Shown here piece after piece: positions 16,100 through 26,613 of a stretch of DNA of 64,000 nucleotides. Both the position numbers and the translations under genes were made by a program. The notes under the pieces are model-generated. The model worked only from the letters and a program-made list of their open reading frames with translations. It made no database searches and had not been told where the DNA came from. Origin of the DNA: Streptomyces sp. ADI96-02 (GTDB taxonomy: Bacteria; Actinomycetota; Actinomycetes; Streptomycetales; Streptomycetaceae); assembly GCF_003846185.1 (NCBI RefSeq), contig NZ_ML123034.1:1742569-1806568 (forward strand). The letters are read 5' to 3'. The stretch's first letter is position 1; each line of letters opens with the position of its first letter.

Positions 16100-17559
16100 C
16101 ACGCCTCCCGGTAGCCGGCCGGCAGGTGGATCATCTTGTGCTCGAAGAACTCGCCGTAGCCCTCGGGGCCGAACTCGCGTCCCAGGCCGGAGTCCTTGTA
16201 GCCGCCGAAGGGGCCGAGCATGTCCAGGCTGAAGGTGTTCACGCTGTACGTGCCGGTGCGGACGCGGCGGGCGATGTCGATGCCGCGCTCGGTGTCCGCC
16301 GTCCAGACGCTGCCGCTCAGGCCGTACGGCGAGTCGTCGGCGATGCGGACGGCCTCGTCCTCGTCGCCGTACGGGATCAGGCAGACGACCGGGCCGAAGA
16401 TCTCCTCGCGGGCGACGCGCATCGCGTTGTCGACCGAGCCGAACAGCGTCGGCTCGACGTACCAGCCGCTCTCCTGCGAGGCCGGGCGGCTGCCGCCGGT
16501 GAGGATCTTGGCGCCCTCCTCCTGGCCGAGGCGGATGTAGTCGAGGGAGCGCTGCTGCTGGCGGCGGGCGACGAGCGGCCCGAGTTCGGTGGTCGGGTCC
16601 AGCGGGTCGCCGATCCGCAGTGCGCCCGCGGCGGCGGCGAACGCCTCGGCGATCTCCTCGTAGCGGGAGCGGGGCGCGAGGATGCGGGTCTGGGCCACGC
16701 ACGCCTGGCCGTTGATCATCCAGGCGAACGGGGCGATGCCCGCGACGGCCGCGTCCAGATCGGCGTCGGGCAGGATCACCGCGGCCGACTTGCCGCCCAG
16801 CTCCAGGGTGACCCGGGTGAGGTTGCGGGAGGCGACCTCCATCACGCGGCGGCCCGCCGCGACGGAGCCGGTGAAGGAGACCTTGTCGACCCCCGGGTGG
16901 CCCACCAGGTACTCGCTGACCTCGCGGTCGGCCGGGAGGATGGACAGCACGCCCTCGGGCAGTCCCGCCTCGGCCGCGATCTCCGCCAGCAGGTAGGCGT
17001 CCAGCGGGGTTTCGGGCGACACCTTGAGGACGGCCGTGCACCCCGCGAGGAGCGCGGGCGCGAGCTTGGCGGCGGCGGTGAACTGCGGGACGTTCCACGG
17101 GACGACGGCGGCGACCACACCGACCGGTTCGCGCCGCAGCAGCAGCGGGCCGAGCACTCCGTCGCGCCGCTCCTCGTAGGCGAAGCCGCGTGCCACGGTG
17201 ATCGCGGAGTCCCAGACCATCATCGCGGCCAGCGCCTGGACCATGACGCTCGAACTGTACGGCGTGCCGTTCTGCGCGCTGATGAGGCGGGCGAACTCCT
17301 CGTGCCGTACGGCGAAGGCGTCCTTGATCCGGGTGACCACCGCGATCCGCTCGTCCAGCGCCATCCGGGGCCACGGGCCCTCGTCGAAGGCCCGGCGGGC
17401 GGCGGCGACCGCGCGGTCCACGTCGCCCTCGCAGGCGTGCGGCACCCGGCCGATGACCTGTTCGGTGTGCGGGGAGATCACCTCGATGACGTCGCCGCCC
17501 AGCGGGTCGGTGAACTCCCCGCCGATGAACAGTTGTCCGTGTTCCACCAGCTCGGTCAT
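16099..17559 (-). CDS. NAD(P)-dependent aldehyde dehydrogenase
   Basis: 486 residues, standard length. VPWNVPQF (cofactor site), FTGSVAAGRRV, the catalytic Glu in LELGGKSA, the catalytic Cys in NGQACVAQTR (about residue 287) and EEIFGPVVCLIPY are all present, so it should be active. It oxidises an aldehyde to the acid in the cytoplasm. First gene of a two-gene operon with the ferredoxin. Upstream lie three palindromes, one of KstR-like type, which suggests that the substrate may be a sterol or isoprenoid side-chain aldehyde; a general detoxification role is equally possible. Confidence 0.92.
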   Translation of the reverse strand: MTELVEHGQLFIGGEFTDPLGGDVIEVISPHTEQVIGRVPHACEGDVDRAVAAARRAFDEGPWPRMALDERIAVVTRIKDAFAVRHEEFARLISAQNGTPYSSSVMVQALAAMMVWDSAITVARGFAYEERRDGVLGPLLLRREPVGVVAAVVPWNVPQFTAAAKLAPALLAGCTAVLKVSPETPLDAYLLAEIAAEAGLPEGVLSILPADREVSEYLVGHPGVDKVSFTGSVAAGRRVMEVASRNLTRVTLELGGKSAAVILPDADLDAAVAGIAPFAWMINGQACVAQTRILAPRSRYEEIAEAFAAAAGALRIGDPLDPTTELGPLVARRQQQRSLDYIRLGQEEGAKILTGGSRPASQESGWYVEPTLFGSVDNAMRVAREEIFGPVVCLIPYGDEDEAVRIADDSPYGLSGSVWTADTERGIDIARRVRTGTYSVNTFSLDMLGPFGGYKDSGLGREFGPEGYGEFFEHKMIHLPAGYREA

Positions 17560-17622
17560 GGCGTGCTGCCTCCCGGGACCCGGCCCTCTCCCCCGCGCCG
17601 GAATCCGGTGCGGGGAACATAA

Positions 17623-17637
17623 CTGACTACTCGTCAG
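17623..17637. promoter_or_regulatory. Palindrome CTGAC-N5-GTCAG
   Basis: CTGACTACTCGTCAG is a perfect 5+5 inverted repeat upstream of the aldehyde dehydrogenase. A closely similar element (CTGACGA-N4-TCAG consensus) recurs at 26644-26658 before the P450, suggesting a shared TetR-like operator. Confidence 0.5.
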
Positions 17638-17652
17638 AACTGATACCAGTTC
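17637..17652. promoter_or_regulatory. Palindrome GAACTG-ATAC-CAGTTC
   Basis: A perfect 6+6 inverted repeat with 4-bp spacer, directly abutting the preceding palindrome, between the divergent ALDH and MBL genes. Probable operator; the regulator is unknown. Confidence 0.4.
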
Positions 17653-17716
17653 CCGTCCCAGGAGTCCACGGCGAACCCCGCACGGATGCGGAAATTCGGT
17701 AGACCCGGGCTACCAC

Positions 17717-17730
17717 TGGAACGAGTTCTC
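17717..17730. promoter_or_regulatory. KstR-like operator (ALDH/MBL)
   Basis: Read on the minus strand, GAGAACTCGTTCCA matches TNNAACNNGTTNNA at all but the first base and shares the 10-mer AGAACTCGTT with the site before the P450 gene (26615-26624). It overlaps a longer palindrome AACGAG-TT-CTCGTT at 17720-17733. Confidence 0.5.
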
Positions 17731-17792
17731 GTTACAGTGGGCGCACAGCGCAGGCCGCGCGGGAACGCACGCCGAGCAGAGACGGGGAGCCC

Positions 17793-18917
17793 ATGACCCA
17801 GGTGACCGACCACGGCGGTGGCGTGCACAGCATCAAGGTCCCGATCCCGGACAATCCGCTGGGCCACACCCTGGTCCACCTCCTCGACACCGACCGCGGC
17901 CCGGTCCTGATCGACACCGGCTGGGACGACCCGGCGTCCTGGGACACCCTGACGGCCGGGCTCGGCGCGCTGGGCGTCGCGGTCGCCGACGTCCACGGCG
18001 TCGTCATCACCCACCACCACCCCGACCACCACGGCCTGTCCGGCCGCGTCCGCGAGGCGTCCGGGGCGTGGATCGCGATGCACGAGGCGGACACCGCGAT
18101 CGTCCGGCGCACCCGGGACTCCGAACCGGGCGCCTGGCTGGACTACCTGACCCGCAAGCTGGCCGCCGTCGGAGCGCCCGAGGAACACCTCGCCCCGCTG
18201 CGCGCCGCCCGCGCCGACGGCCGGACGCGGACCGTGCCCGGACTGCGGGCGGCCCTGCCGGACCGGGACATCGTGCCGGGCGAGCTGCTGGACCTGGCCG
18301 GACGCCGGCTGCGCGCGGTCTGGACCCCCGGCCACACCCCGGGCCATGTCTGCCTGCACCTGGAGGAGCGGCACCCGGCGGGCCTGCCGGGCCACGGCCG
18401 GCTGTTCTCCGGAGACCACCTGCTGCCCGGGATCAGCCCGCACATCGGCCTGTACGAGGACCCGGAAGAGGGCCCGGAGGACGTCGCGGCGGAGGTCGCG
18501 GCGGAGGGCCCGGACGGCTTCGCGGCCACCCGCCCGGCTCCCGTCGCCGACCGGCGGTCGAGCGGAGGAGATCCCGTCGGCGACTACCTCGCCTCGCTGG
18601 AGCGGATCGGCCGGCTCGGCGTGGCCGAGGTGCTGCCCGCGCACCAGTACGCGTTCACCGACGCGGGCGGCCGGGTGCGGGAGCTGCTGGAGCACCACGA
18701 GGAGCGGCTGACGGGGCTGCTGGCCCTGCTGGCCACGCCGCTCACCCCGTGGCAGCTGGCCGAGCGGATGGAGTGGAACCGGCCCTGGGCGCAGATCCCG
18801 CACGGTTCGCGGTCCATCGCCGTCTCCGAGGCGGAGTCCCATCTGCGCCGGCTGGTGAAGCTCGGCCGCGCGGAGGCGGTGCCGGGCGGCTCCCCGGTGG
18901 CGTACATCGCGGTGTGA
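17793..18917 (+). CDS. MBL-fold metallo-hydrolase
   Basis: 374 residues. THHHPDHHGLSG carries the HxHxDH zinc motif; later ligands are visible in TPGHTPGHVCLH and FSGDHLLPGISPH, and a C-terminal His in LPAHQY. The last 90 residues form a helical, winged-helix-like cap (ERLTGLLALLATPLTPWQLAERM), as in LACTB2/hydroxyacylglutathione hydrolase-like proteins of actinobacteria that act on thioesters or phosphate esters. Divergent from the ALDH-ferredoxin operon across a 233-bp region full of palindromes. If co-regulated by KstR, a CoA-thioesterase-like role would fit; this is inference. Confidence 0.85.
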   Translation: MTQVTDHGGGVHSIKVPIPDNPLGHTLVHLLDTDRGPVLIDTGWDDPASWDTLTAGLGALGVAVADVHGVVITHHHPDHHGLSGRVREASGAWIAMHEADTAIVRRTRDSEPGAWLDYLTRKLAAVGAPEEHLAPLRAARADGRTRTVPGLRAALPDRDIVPGELLDLAGRRLRAVWTPGHTPGHVCLHLEERHPAGLPGHGRLFSGDHLLPGISPHIGLYEDPEEGPEDVAAEVAAEGPDGFAATRPAPVADRRSSGGDPVGDYLASLERIGRLGVAEVLPAHQYAFTDAGGRVRELLEHHEERLTGLLALLATPLTPWQLAERMEWNRPWAQIPHGSRSIAVSEAESHLRRLVKLGRAEAVPGGSPVAYIAV

Positions 18918-19039
18918 GCGGTCCCGGCCGGTCCCGGGCCGCGCGGGGGCCGCGTCCGGACCGGACCCCGGCCGCGCCCGGACCGGCGGGGCGGGCGGCC
19001 GTCGCCCGAGGGCGGGACGCTACGGACCGGTAGAGTGGG

Positions 19040-19285
19040 CAGGTCGTCATCATGCCCGTACAGGGGAGAGCCGGTACGCATCCGGTCGCCGGCCGATCCT
19101 CCCGGCCCCGGACCTCGTCCGGGCGGGAGGGGCCCCGCCCGTGAGCCGCCCGCCGGGCGGTGAGCCGGAGCGCCCTGTCCGCGGAGCGTGACCGGCTCGG
19201 GCCACCGGAACCCCGGTGGCCGGCACCGTCGAGGTACACGGGGCCGGAGCCCGGTGCCCCCGTGTGCCCGGAGCCGGCCCCTCGC
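19040..19285 (+). ncRNA. Possible cobalamin riboswitch in the leader of the ECF operon
   Basis: A long GC-rich leader precedes the operon. ACAGGGGAGAG then CCGGTACGCATCCGG at 19060-19085 resembles the B12-riboswitch core (AGGGAA...CCGGTGNGAATCCGG), and GCCCGGAGCCGGCC at 19266-19279 resembles the B12-box (GCCNGGAGACCTGCC). TAGAGT at 19031-19036 may be the -10. The middle has several strong stems. Matches are imperfect, so the call rests partly on the CbiQ/ECF genes downstream. Confidence 0.4.
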
Positions 19286-19304
19286 AGGAGAGGCCCAGCC
19301 CGCC

Positions 19305-20555
19305 ATGACCGTACGCCGCAGCGCAGCCGCGCTCGCGACCACCGCCCTGCTCCTGGGCGCGGCCTCACCCGCCGCGGTCGCCGCCCCGAGCCCGTCCCCG
19401 TCGGCCGACCTGCCGCCGGGGCTCTACGGCGCCACGGACCCCACGTACGACGGGGTCTGGCGGCAGTCGCTGGCCTTCCTGGCGCAGAAGATCGAGTACG
19501 TCACGCCGTCCGCGGCGGCGGTCGACTGGCTGGTCGGGCAGCAGTGCGACAGCGGCGCGTTCACCTCCTACCGGGACGCCTCCAAGCCGTGCGACGCCTC
19601 GACCGTGATGGACACCAACGCCACGGCCATCGCCGTACAGGCGCTCGTCGAGCTGAACCAGCACCGCGAGGACGCCAACAACGGGGCGGACTGGCTCAAG
19701 TCCGTCCAGAACGAGGACGGCGGCTGGGGCTACAACCCGGGCAGCCCGAGCGACGCGAACTCCACCTCCATCGTGATCGGCGCGCTGGCCCGGACCGGCG
19801 TGCCCATCGGCGAGGTCACCACCGCCGACGGCTCCACCCCGTACACCGCGCTCCAGGCGCTGGCCATCGGGTGCGGGAAGGAGGACGGCGGCGCGTTCGC
19901 GTACCAGGCCGACAAGAAGGGCGGGCTCACCGCCAACGCGGACGCGACGGCGGCCTCGGTGCTCGGCCTGATGGGCAAGGGCATCGCCTCCGGCACCTCC
20001 AACGCCGTGAAGGACCCGGTGTGCGCGAAGGGCGACGCCGACGACCTCAGCCCCGAGCAGAGCGCCCAGAACGGCGCGTACTACCTCGCGACCGCCCTGG
20101 AGAAGACCCCGTACCTGGAGCAGGCCCCGATGCCGGGCGCCGAGGACGCCGCACCGCAGCCGGACTTCGGCAACACGGCGGACGCCGTCGTCGCCCTCAC
20201 CGCGTCCGGGCACAAGGACAAGGCGACCGCCACGGTGGAGTGGCTGGCCGAGAACTCCAAGAGCTGGGCACGGCAGGGCGGGCCCGCCGCCACCGCGCAG
20301 CTGATCCTGGCCGCGCACGCCACCGGGGCCCAGGTCCGCGACTTCGGCGGCGTCAACCTCGTACAGCAGCTCAACGCGACGGGCCCGGCCCCGGCCACCG
20401 TCGCCGAACCCTCGCCCACGCCGACCGGCCCGCAGCCGTCGAGCGGCACCAGCAGCGACGACGGCGGCCTCGGCCTGTGGTGGCTGATCGGCATCGGCCT
20501 GGCCTTCGGCGCGGGCATCGGCTTCCTGCTGAGCATGCGGCGGAAGAAGCCGTGA
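19305..20555 (+). CDS. Secreted, membrane-anchored prenyltransferase/squalene-oxidase-repeat protein
   Basis: 416 residues from ATG 19305 (GGAGAGG upstream). A signal peptide (RRSAAALATTALLLGAA..AVAAP) is followed by repeats such as QCDSGAFTSY, NEDGGWGYNPG and KEDGGAFAYQ of the toroid type shared by terpene cyclases and by the cobalamin binders intrinsic factor and transcobalamin. No DXDD motif. A Ser/Thr/Pro linker precedes one transmembrane helix and MRRKKP, so the toroid faces outward. It heads a five-gene operon with ECF transporter parts; a surface ligand-binding role, perhaps cobalamin-related, is the natural reading but is inference. Confidence 0.8.
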   Translation: MTVRRSAAALATTALLLGAASPAAVAAPSPSPSADLPPGLYGATDPTYDGVWRQSLAFLAQKIEYVTPSAAAVDWLVGQQCDSGAFTSYRDASKPCDASTVMDTNATAIAVQALVELNQHREDANNGADWLKSVQNEDGGWGYNPGSPSDANSTSIVIGALARTGVPIGEVTTADGSTPYTALQALAIGCGKEDGGAFAYQADKKGGLTANADATAASVLGLMGKGIASGTSNAVKDPVCAKGDADDLSPEQSAQNGAYYLATALEKTPYLEQAPMPGAEDAAPQPDFGNTADAVVALTASGHKDKATATVEWLAENSKSWARQGGPAATAQLILAAHATGAQVRDFGGVNLVQQLNATGPAPATVAEPSPTPTGPQPSSGTSSDDGGLGLWWLIGIGLAFGAGIGFLLSMRRKKP

Positions 20556-21301
20556 GGCGGGCGGTCCCCGCGCGTTCCGGCCGCGCCGCGACGGCGGACG
20601 GCCGACCGGGCGTCCGGCCGCACGGCCGCGCGCCGCTGCGTACGGCTCTCACCGCGCTGTCGGCCGCTCTGCTCGCCTGCTCGGCGGTCCTGCTGGGCGC
20701 GGGCGGGGCCGAGGCCGCCGGGTACCGCTACTGGTCGTTCTGGGAGGGCGACGGCTCGACCTGGACGTACGCCACCCAGGGGCCGTCCCTGCTGCGCCCG
20801 GACGACGGGGCGGTGCAGGGTTTCCGGTTCGCGGTGAGCGAGGACTCCGCCGACGCGGCCCGGCCGCGCCGCGCCCCCGACTTCGCGGCGGTCTGCGCGG
20901 GCACCCCGGCGAAGGACGGGACGAAGCGGATCGCCGTGGTGATCGATCCCGGCACGGCGGCCGACGCCCCCGACGGCGAGCGTCCGCCGGCTCCGCGCAC
21001 CGCGTGCGCGCGCGTCGCGCCGGACGCCAGCAGCGCGCAGGCGCTGGCCTCGGTGGCGAAGCCGCTGCGGTACGACAGCAGCGCGATGCTCTGCGCGATC
21101 TCCGGCTATCCGGCCTCGGGCTGCGGCGAACAGGTCGGGCGGGACCGCGGCGAAAAGCCGTCCGCGCCCGCCGCCTCGGCGAGCTCCGAGGGCAGCGGTG
21201 GCGGCGCGGGCGGCGGCCCGTCCGCCGGGCTGCTCGTCGGCATCGGCGCCGTCCTGGTGCTGGGGACCGCCGCCGTGCTCCAGGCCCGCCGCCGCCGGTG
21301 A
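20552..21301 (+). CDS. SCO2322-family secreted protein
   Basis: 249 residues from GTG 20552, overlapping the previous stop by 4 bp (GTGA). After about 30 basic residues comes a hydrophobic signal (LTALSAALLACSAVLLGA..AEA), then GYRYWSFWEGDGSTWTYATQGP, which I associate with the SCO2322 family of Streptomyces. A Ser/Gly linker, one C-terminal helix (GLLVGIGAVLVLGTAAVL) and ARRRR anchor it in the membrane. Four Cys in the outer part may form disulfides. Function unknown; constant position beside the ECF genes suggests a substrate-capture or accessory role. Confidence 0.75.
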   Translation: MRRAVPARSGRAATADGRPGVRPHGRAPLRTALTALSAALLACSAVLLGAGGAEAAGYRYWSFWEGDGSTWTYATQGPSLLRPDDGAVQGFRFAVSEDSADAARPRRAPDFAAVCAGTPAKDGTKRIAVVIDPGTAADAPDGERPPAPRTACARVAPDASSAQALASVAKPLRYDSSAMLCAISGYPASGCGEQVGRDRGEKPSAPAASASSEGSGGGAGGGPSAGLLVGIGAVLVLGTAAVLQARRRR

Positions 21302-22464
21302 CCGGCTCCTGGGCCCCGGCGCGGCTCCTCCGGCGCGCCCTGCGTCCGCCGGAGGCCGGCCGCGGCAACGCGCTGCCGGCCGGGGCGTGGTGGCTGTGGG
21401 CCCTCGGGCTCGCCACCGCCGCCTCCCGGACGACGAACCCGCTGCTGCTCGCCCTGCTGGTGGCGGTGGCCGGCTATGTGGTGGCGGCCCGCCGCACGGA
21501 CGCGCCGTGGGCCCGCTCGTACGGGGCGTTCGTCAAGCTCGGGCTGTTCGTCGTCGCCCTGCGGCTGGTGTTCTCCGTCGTCCTCGGCTCACCGGTCCCC
21601 GGCTCGCACACCGTGGCGACGCTGCCCGAACTGCCGCTGCCCGACTGGGCGCAGGGCGTCCGGATCGGCGGCCGGATCACCGCCGAGCAACTGGTGTTCG
21701 CGCTGTACGACGGGATGAAGCTGGCGGCCCTGCTGATCTGCGTCGGCGCGGCGAACTCCCTGGCCAATCCGGCCCGATTGCTGAAGTCGCTGCCCGGCGC
21801 GCTGTACGAGGCCGGGGTCGCCGTCGTCGTCGCGATGACGTTCGCGCCGAACATGGTGGCCGACGTGGTGCGGCTGCGCACCGCTCGCAGGCTGCGGGGC
21901 CGTCCGACCGGCGGCGTCCGGGCCGTGGCGCAGATCGGGCTGCCGGTGCTGGAAGGCGCGCTGGAGCGGTCGGTGGCGGTGGCGGCGTCGATGGACGCGC
22001 GCGGTTACGGACGGACGGCCCAGGTGCCGCCGTCCGTCCGGCACACCACGAACGTGCTCACCCTGGGCGGACTGCTCGGGGTGTGCGCGGGCGCCTACGG
22101 GCTGCTGGCCGCCGAGGGCGCGGTGTACGGGCTGCCGCTCCTGCTGGCCGGGCTGGTCGCGGCGATGGCGGGGCTGCGCCTGGGCGGTCGCCGCTCGGTG
22201 CGCACCCGTTACCGGCCGGACCGGTGGGGCGCGCGGGCCTGGCTGGTCGCGGGGTCCGGGGCGGCGGTCGCGGGCGCGATGGTCTGGGCGGCCGGAGCCG
22301 ATCCGGAGGCGCTGCGGCCGGGCGTCGTCCCGCTGACCGCGCCGGCGCTGCCGTTGTGGCCCGCGGCGGCCGTGCTGATCGGGCTGCTGCCCGCGCTGGT
22401 CGCCCCCGTACCTCCCTCCCCCGCCGCCCCCGCGGCCGACCCCGGCACCAAGGAGCAGGCGTGA
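21298..22464 (+). CDS. ECF transporter T component (CbiQ family)
   Basis: 388 residues from GTG 21298, again a 4-bp GTGA overlap. Multiple transmembrane helices; the two coupling motifs of EcfT proteins are visible as RTARRLRGR and ASMDARGYGR, where the Ala-Arg-Gly contacts the ATPases. The C-terminus has four further helices beyond the usual EcfT length, so it is longer than typical CbiQ (about 260). It should connect the ATPase fusion downstream with a substrate-binding S component in the membrane. Confidence 0.85.
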   Translation: MTGSWAPARLLRRALRPPEAGRGNALPAGAWWLWALGLATAASRTTNPLLLALLVAVAGYVVAARRTDAPWARSYGAFVKLGLFVVALRLVFSVVLGSPVPGSHTVATLPELPLPDWAQGVRIGGRITAEQLVFALYDGMKLAALLICVGAANSLANPARLLKSLPGALYEAGVAVVVAMTFAPNMVADVVRLRTARRLRGRPTGGVRAVAQIGLPVLEGALERSVAVAASMDARGYGRTAQVPPSVRHTTNVLTLGGLLGVCAGAYGLLAAEGAVYGLPLLLAGLVAAMAGLRLGGRRSVRTRYRPDRWGARAWLVAGSGAAVAGAMVWAAGADPEALRPGVVPLTAPALPLWPAAAVLIGLLPALVAPVPPSPAAPAADPGTKEQA

Positions 22465-24203
22465 TCAGGTTCGAGCAGGTCTCGGTGCGGTACGAGGGGG
22501 CGGAGCGGCCCACCCTGTCCGGGGTGGACCTCACGGTGCCCGAGGGCGAACTGGTGCTGCTGGTCGGCCCGTCGGGCGTCGGCAAGTCGACGCTGCTGGG
22601 CACGGTCTCCGGTCTGGTGCCGCACTTCACCGGCGGGGTGCTGTCCGGCCGGGTCGCGGTGGGCGGACGCGACACCCGCACGCACAAGCCGCGCGAACTG
22701 GCCGATCTGGTCGGCACGGTGGGGCAGGACCCGGCGGCACACTTCGTCACCGACACCGTCGAGGACGAACTCGCTTACGGCATGGAGTCGTTGGGCCTGG
22801 CACCGGACGTGATGCGCCGCCGGGTGGAGGAGACGCTCGACCTGCTGGGGCTGGCGGAGCTGCGGGACCGGCCGATCGCCACGCTGTCCGGCGGGCAGCG
22901 CCAGCGCGTCGCGATCGGTTCCGTCCTCACACCGCATCCCCGGGTGCTGGTGCTGGACGAGCCGACGTCCGCGCTGGACCCGGCGGCGGCCGAAGAGGTG
23001 CTGGCGGTGCTCCAGCGGCTGGTCCACGACCTGGGGACGACGGTGCTGATGGCCGAGCACCGGCTGGAGCGGGTGGTGCAGTACGCGGACCAGGTCGTCC
23101 TGCTGCCCGCGCCGGGCGCGGCCCCGGTCATGGGCCCGCCGGCCGAGGTGATGGCCCTGTCCCCGGTGCGCCCGCCGGTGGCCGAGCTGGGACTGCTGGC
23201 CGGCTGGGACCCGCTGCCTCTCTCGGTGCGCGACGCCCGGCGCGCGGCCGGTGAGCTGCGCACCCGGCTGGCCTCGGCCCGCCCGCCGGAGCCGCCCGCT
23301 CCGCCGCGGCACGCGGTGGACCCGGCGCCCGTACGGCCCGGGGGCCCCGCCGCGGCCTCGGCGGCGGCCGGGCGGGCGCGGCCCGGCCCGCTCGCGCGGC
23401 TGTTCGGCCGCCGGGGCGGCGAGGCGGCGGGCGTTCCGGCCGATCCGGTCACCCGGATCGACGGGCTCGGGGTGCGGCGCGGCCGGGTGGAGGCGCTGCG
23501 GCGGGTGACGCTGACGGTCTCCCCGGGCGAGACGGTGGCGCTGATGGGCCGCAACGGCGCGGGCAAGTCGACGCTGCTCGGCGCGCTGGTCGGCATGATC
23601 GAGCCCACCTCGGGCACGGTCCGGGTCGGCGGTCTGGCCCCGGCGCGTACGGATCCGCGGGCGATGGTGCGCCGGGTCGGCCTGGTCCCGCAGGAGCCGC
23701 GCGATCTGCTGTACGCCGACACGGTGGCCGCCGAGTGCGCCGCCGCCGACCGGGACGCCGACGCCTCGGAGGGGACCTGCCGGGCGCTGGTGTCGGCTCT
23801 GCTGCCGGGTGTCGGGGACGGTACGCACCCGCGCGACCTGTCCGAGGGCCAGCGGCTCGCGCTGGCGCTGGCCCTGGTGCTCACCGGACGGCCGCCGCTC
23901 CTGCTGCTGGACGAGCCGACGCGCGGCCTGGACTACGCGGCCAAGGCCCGGCTGGTCGGCGTCCTGCGGTCGCTGGCGGCCGAGGGCCATGCGATCGTCC
24001 TGGCCACGCATGATGTGGAGCTGGCTGCGGAGCTGGCGCACCGGGTGGTAATCCTCGCCGACGGGGAGGTCGTCGCGGACGGTCCGACCGGGCGGGTGGT
24101 GGTCTCCTCGCCGGCGTTCGCCCCGCAGACGGCCAAGGTCCTCGCACCGCAGGAGTGGCTGACGGTCGCGCAGGTGCGCGGCGCGCTGGAGGCGGGGGCA
24201 TGA
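22461..24203 (+). CDS. ECF ATPase, two ABC domains fused
   Basis: 580 residues from GTG 22461 (GTGA overlap). First ABC domain: Walker A GPSGVGKST at 36-44, signature LSGGQRQR, Walker B VLVLDEP. A Pro/Ala-rich linker of about 70 residues follows. Second ABC domain: Walker A GRNGAGKST at about 362-370, signature LSEGQRLA (Ser-Glu instead of Ser-Gly), Walker B LLLDEP. This is the EcfA1-EcfA2 pair in one chain. It powers uptake together with the T component upstream and the S component downstream. Confidence 0.92.
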   Translation: MIRFEQVSVRYEGAERPTLSGVDLTVPEGELVLLVGPSGVGKSTLLGTVSGLVPHFTGGVLSGRVAVGGRDTRTHKPRELADLVGTVGQDPAAHFVTDTVEDELAYGMESLGLAPDVMRRRVEETLDLLGLAELRDRPIATLSGGQRQRVAIGSVLTPHPRVLVLDEPTSALDPAAAEEVLAVLQRLVHDLGTTVLMAEHRLERVVQYADQVVLLPAPGAAPVMGPPAEVMALSPVRPPVAELGLLAGWDPLPLSVRDARRAAGELRTRLASARPPEPPAPPRHAVDPAPVRPGGPAAASAAAGRARPGPLARLFGRRGGEAAGVPADPVTRIDGLGVRRGRVEALRRVTLTVSPGETVALMGRNGAGKSTLLGALVGMIEPTSGTVRVGGLAPARTDPRAMVRRVGLVPQEPRDLLYADTVAAECAAADRDADASEGTCRALVSALLPGVGDGTHPRDLSEGQRLALALALVLTGRPPLLLLDEPTRGLDYAAKARLVGVLRSLAAEGHAIVLATHDVELAAELAHRVVILADGEVVADGPTGRVVVSSPAFAPQTAKVLAPQEWLTVAQVRGALEAGA

Positions 24204-25039
24204 GCGGGGCTCCGGTGGCCGGGACGGGGCGGCGGTCGCGTCCGGTGCGGCTCGGGCCCCGCTCGATCGCCGCGCTGGTGCTGATCAGCGCGACCGGGGT
24301 GGTGGCGTTCGGCTGGCCGCTGCTGGCGGGCGCGGGATCGGGGCTGGCCCACGCGCAGGACGCGCCGTGGCTGTTCGGGGCGCTGCTGCCGCTGCTGGTC
24401 GCCGTGGTGGTGGCGACGATCTCCGAATCGGGCCTGGACGCGAAGGCCGTGGCGATGCTGGGGGTGCTGGCGGCGGTCGGGGCCGCGCTGCGCCCGCTCG
24501 GGGCGGGGACGGCGGGCCTGGAGCCGATGTTCTTCCTGATGGTGCTGAGCGGGCGGGTGCTGGGCCCCGGCTTCGGTTTCGTCCTCGGCTCCGTGACCAT
24601 GTTCGCGTCCGCGCTGCTGACCGGCGGCGTGGGTCCGTGGATGCCGTTCCAGATGCTGGCGATGGGCTGGTTCACGATGGGGGCGGGCCTGCTGCCGGGC
24701 GCGGACCGGCTGCGCGGCCGGGCGGAGTCGGCGATGCTCGGCGCGTACGGCTTCGTGGCCGCGTTCGCGTACGGGACGGTGATGAACCTGTACGGCTGGC
24801 CGCTGATCGCCGGGCTGGGTTCGGGCGTCTCGTTCGTCGCGGGCGATCCGTTGGCGCAGAACCTGGTGCGGTTCCTGGCCTACTGCGCGACGACGTCGCT
24901 GGGCTGGGACCTGGGCCGCGCCGTGCTGACGGTCGCCCTCACCCTCACGGTGGGGCCGACGCTGCTGCGGGCGCTGCGCCGGGCGACCCGCCGGGCCGCG
25001 TTCGAGGCGCGGGCCGGTTTCGAGGACGCCGAACGCTGA
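24200..25039 (+). CDS. ECF transporter S component
   Basis: 279 residues from ATG 24200 (ATGA overlap). Six or so helices; ALRPLGAGTAGLEPMFFLMVLSGRVLG and GVGPWMPFQMLAMGW match the substrate-binding membrane component often annotated as ECF transporter S component/CbrT-like in actinobacteria. Last gene of the operon. S components set specificity; given the possible B12 riboswitch and the CbiQ-type partner, cobalamin or a corrinoid precursor is the first candidate, though energy-coupling for other vitamins cannot be excluded. Confidence 0.82.
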   Translation: MSGAPVAGTGRRSRPVRLGPRSIAALVLISATGVVAFGWPLLAGAGSGLAHAQDAPWLFGALLPLLVAVVVATISESGLDAKAVAMLGVLAAVGAALRPLGAGTAGLEPMFFLMVLSGRVLGPGFGFVLGSVTMFASALLTGGVGPWMPFQMLAMGWFTMGAGLLPGADRLRGRAESAMLGAYGFVAAFAYGTVMNLYGWPLIAGLGSGVSFVAGDPLAQNLVRFLAYCATTSLGWDLGRAVLTVALTLTVGPTLLRALRRATRRAAFEARAGFEDAER

Positions 25040-25136
25040 CGCCCCGGGCCGACGCGCGCCCGGGGCGGTGGGGTGCGGTGCGGTGCGCCGGTTGTCGGTG
25101 GGGTGCGGCGGGTCGGATGGGTGCGCCGGGTCGGTG

Positions 25137-25172
25137 CGCTTCGGTCCGCGCTTCGGTCCGCGCTTCGGTCCG
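25137..25172. repeat. 12-bp tandem repeat, three copies
   Basis: CGCTTCGGTCCG occurs three times head-to-tail, followed by a diverged CGGGTCGGTGCG. It fills part of the 188-bp gap between the convergent ECF operon and thiolase gene; the rest of the gap is GGTGCG-rich low complexity with no gene. Confidence 0.85.
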
Positions 25173-25227
25173 CGGGTCGGTGCGCCGGGTCGGGTCGGCG
25201 CGCCGGTTCGGTGGAGGAGCGGTTCGT

Positions 25228-26571
<1,344 letters not shown>

Positions 26572-26613
26572 TCACCCGCACGGAACAGAACAGGCCAGGA
26601 CTCTTGCGACTTG

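Noticed and set aside
19160..20551. Long upstream part of the frame containing the SCO2322-like gene
   Set aside because: It runs out of frame through the toroid gene; the real start is GTG 20552 with a 4-bp overlap and a signal peptide behind it.
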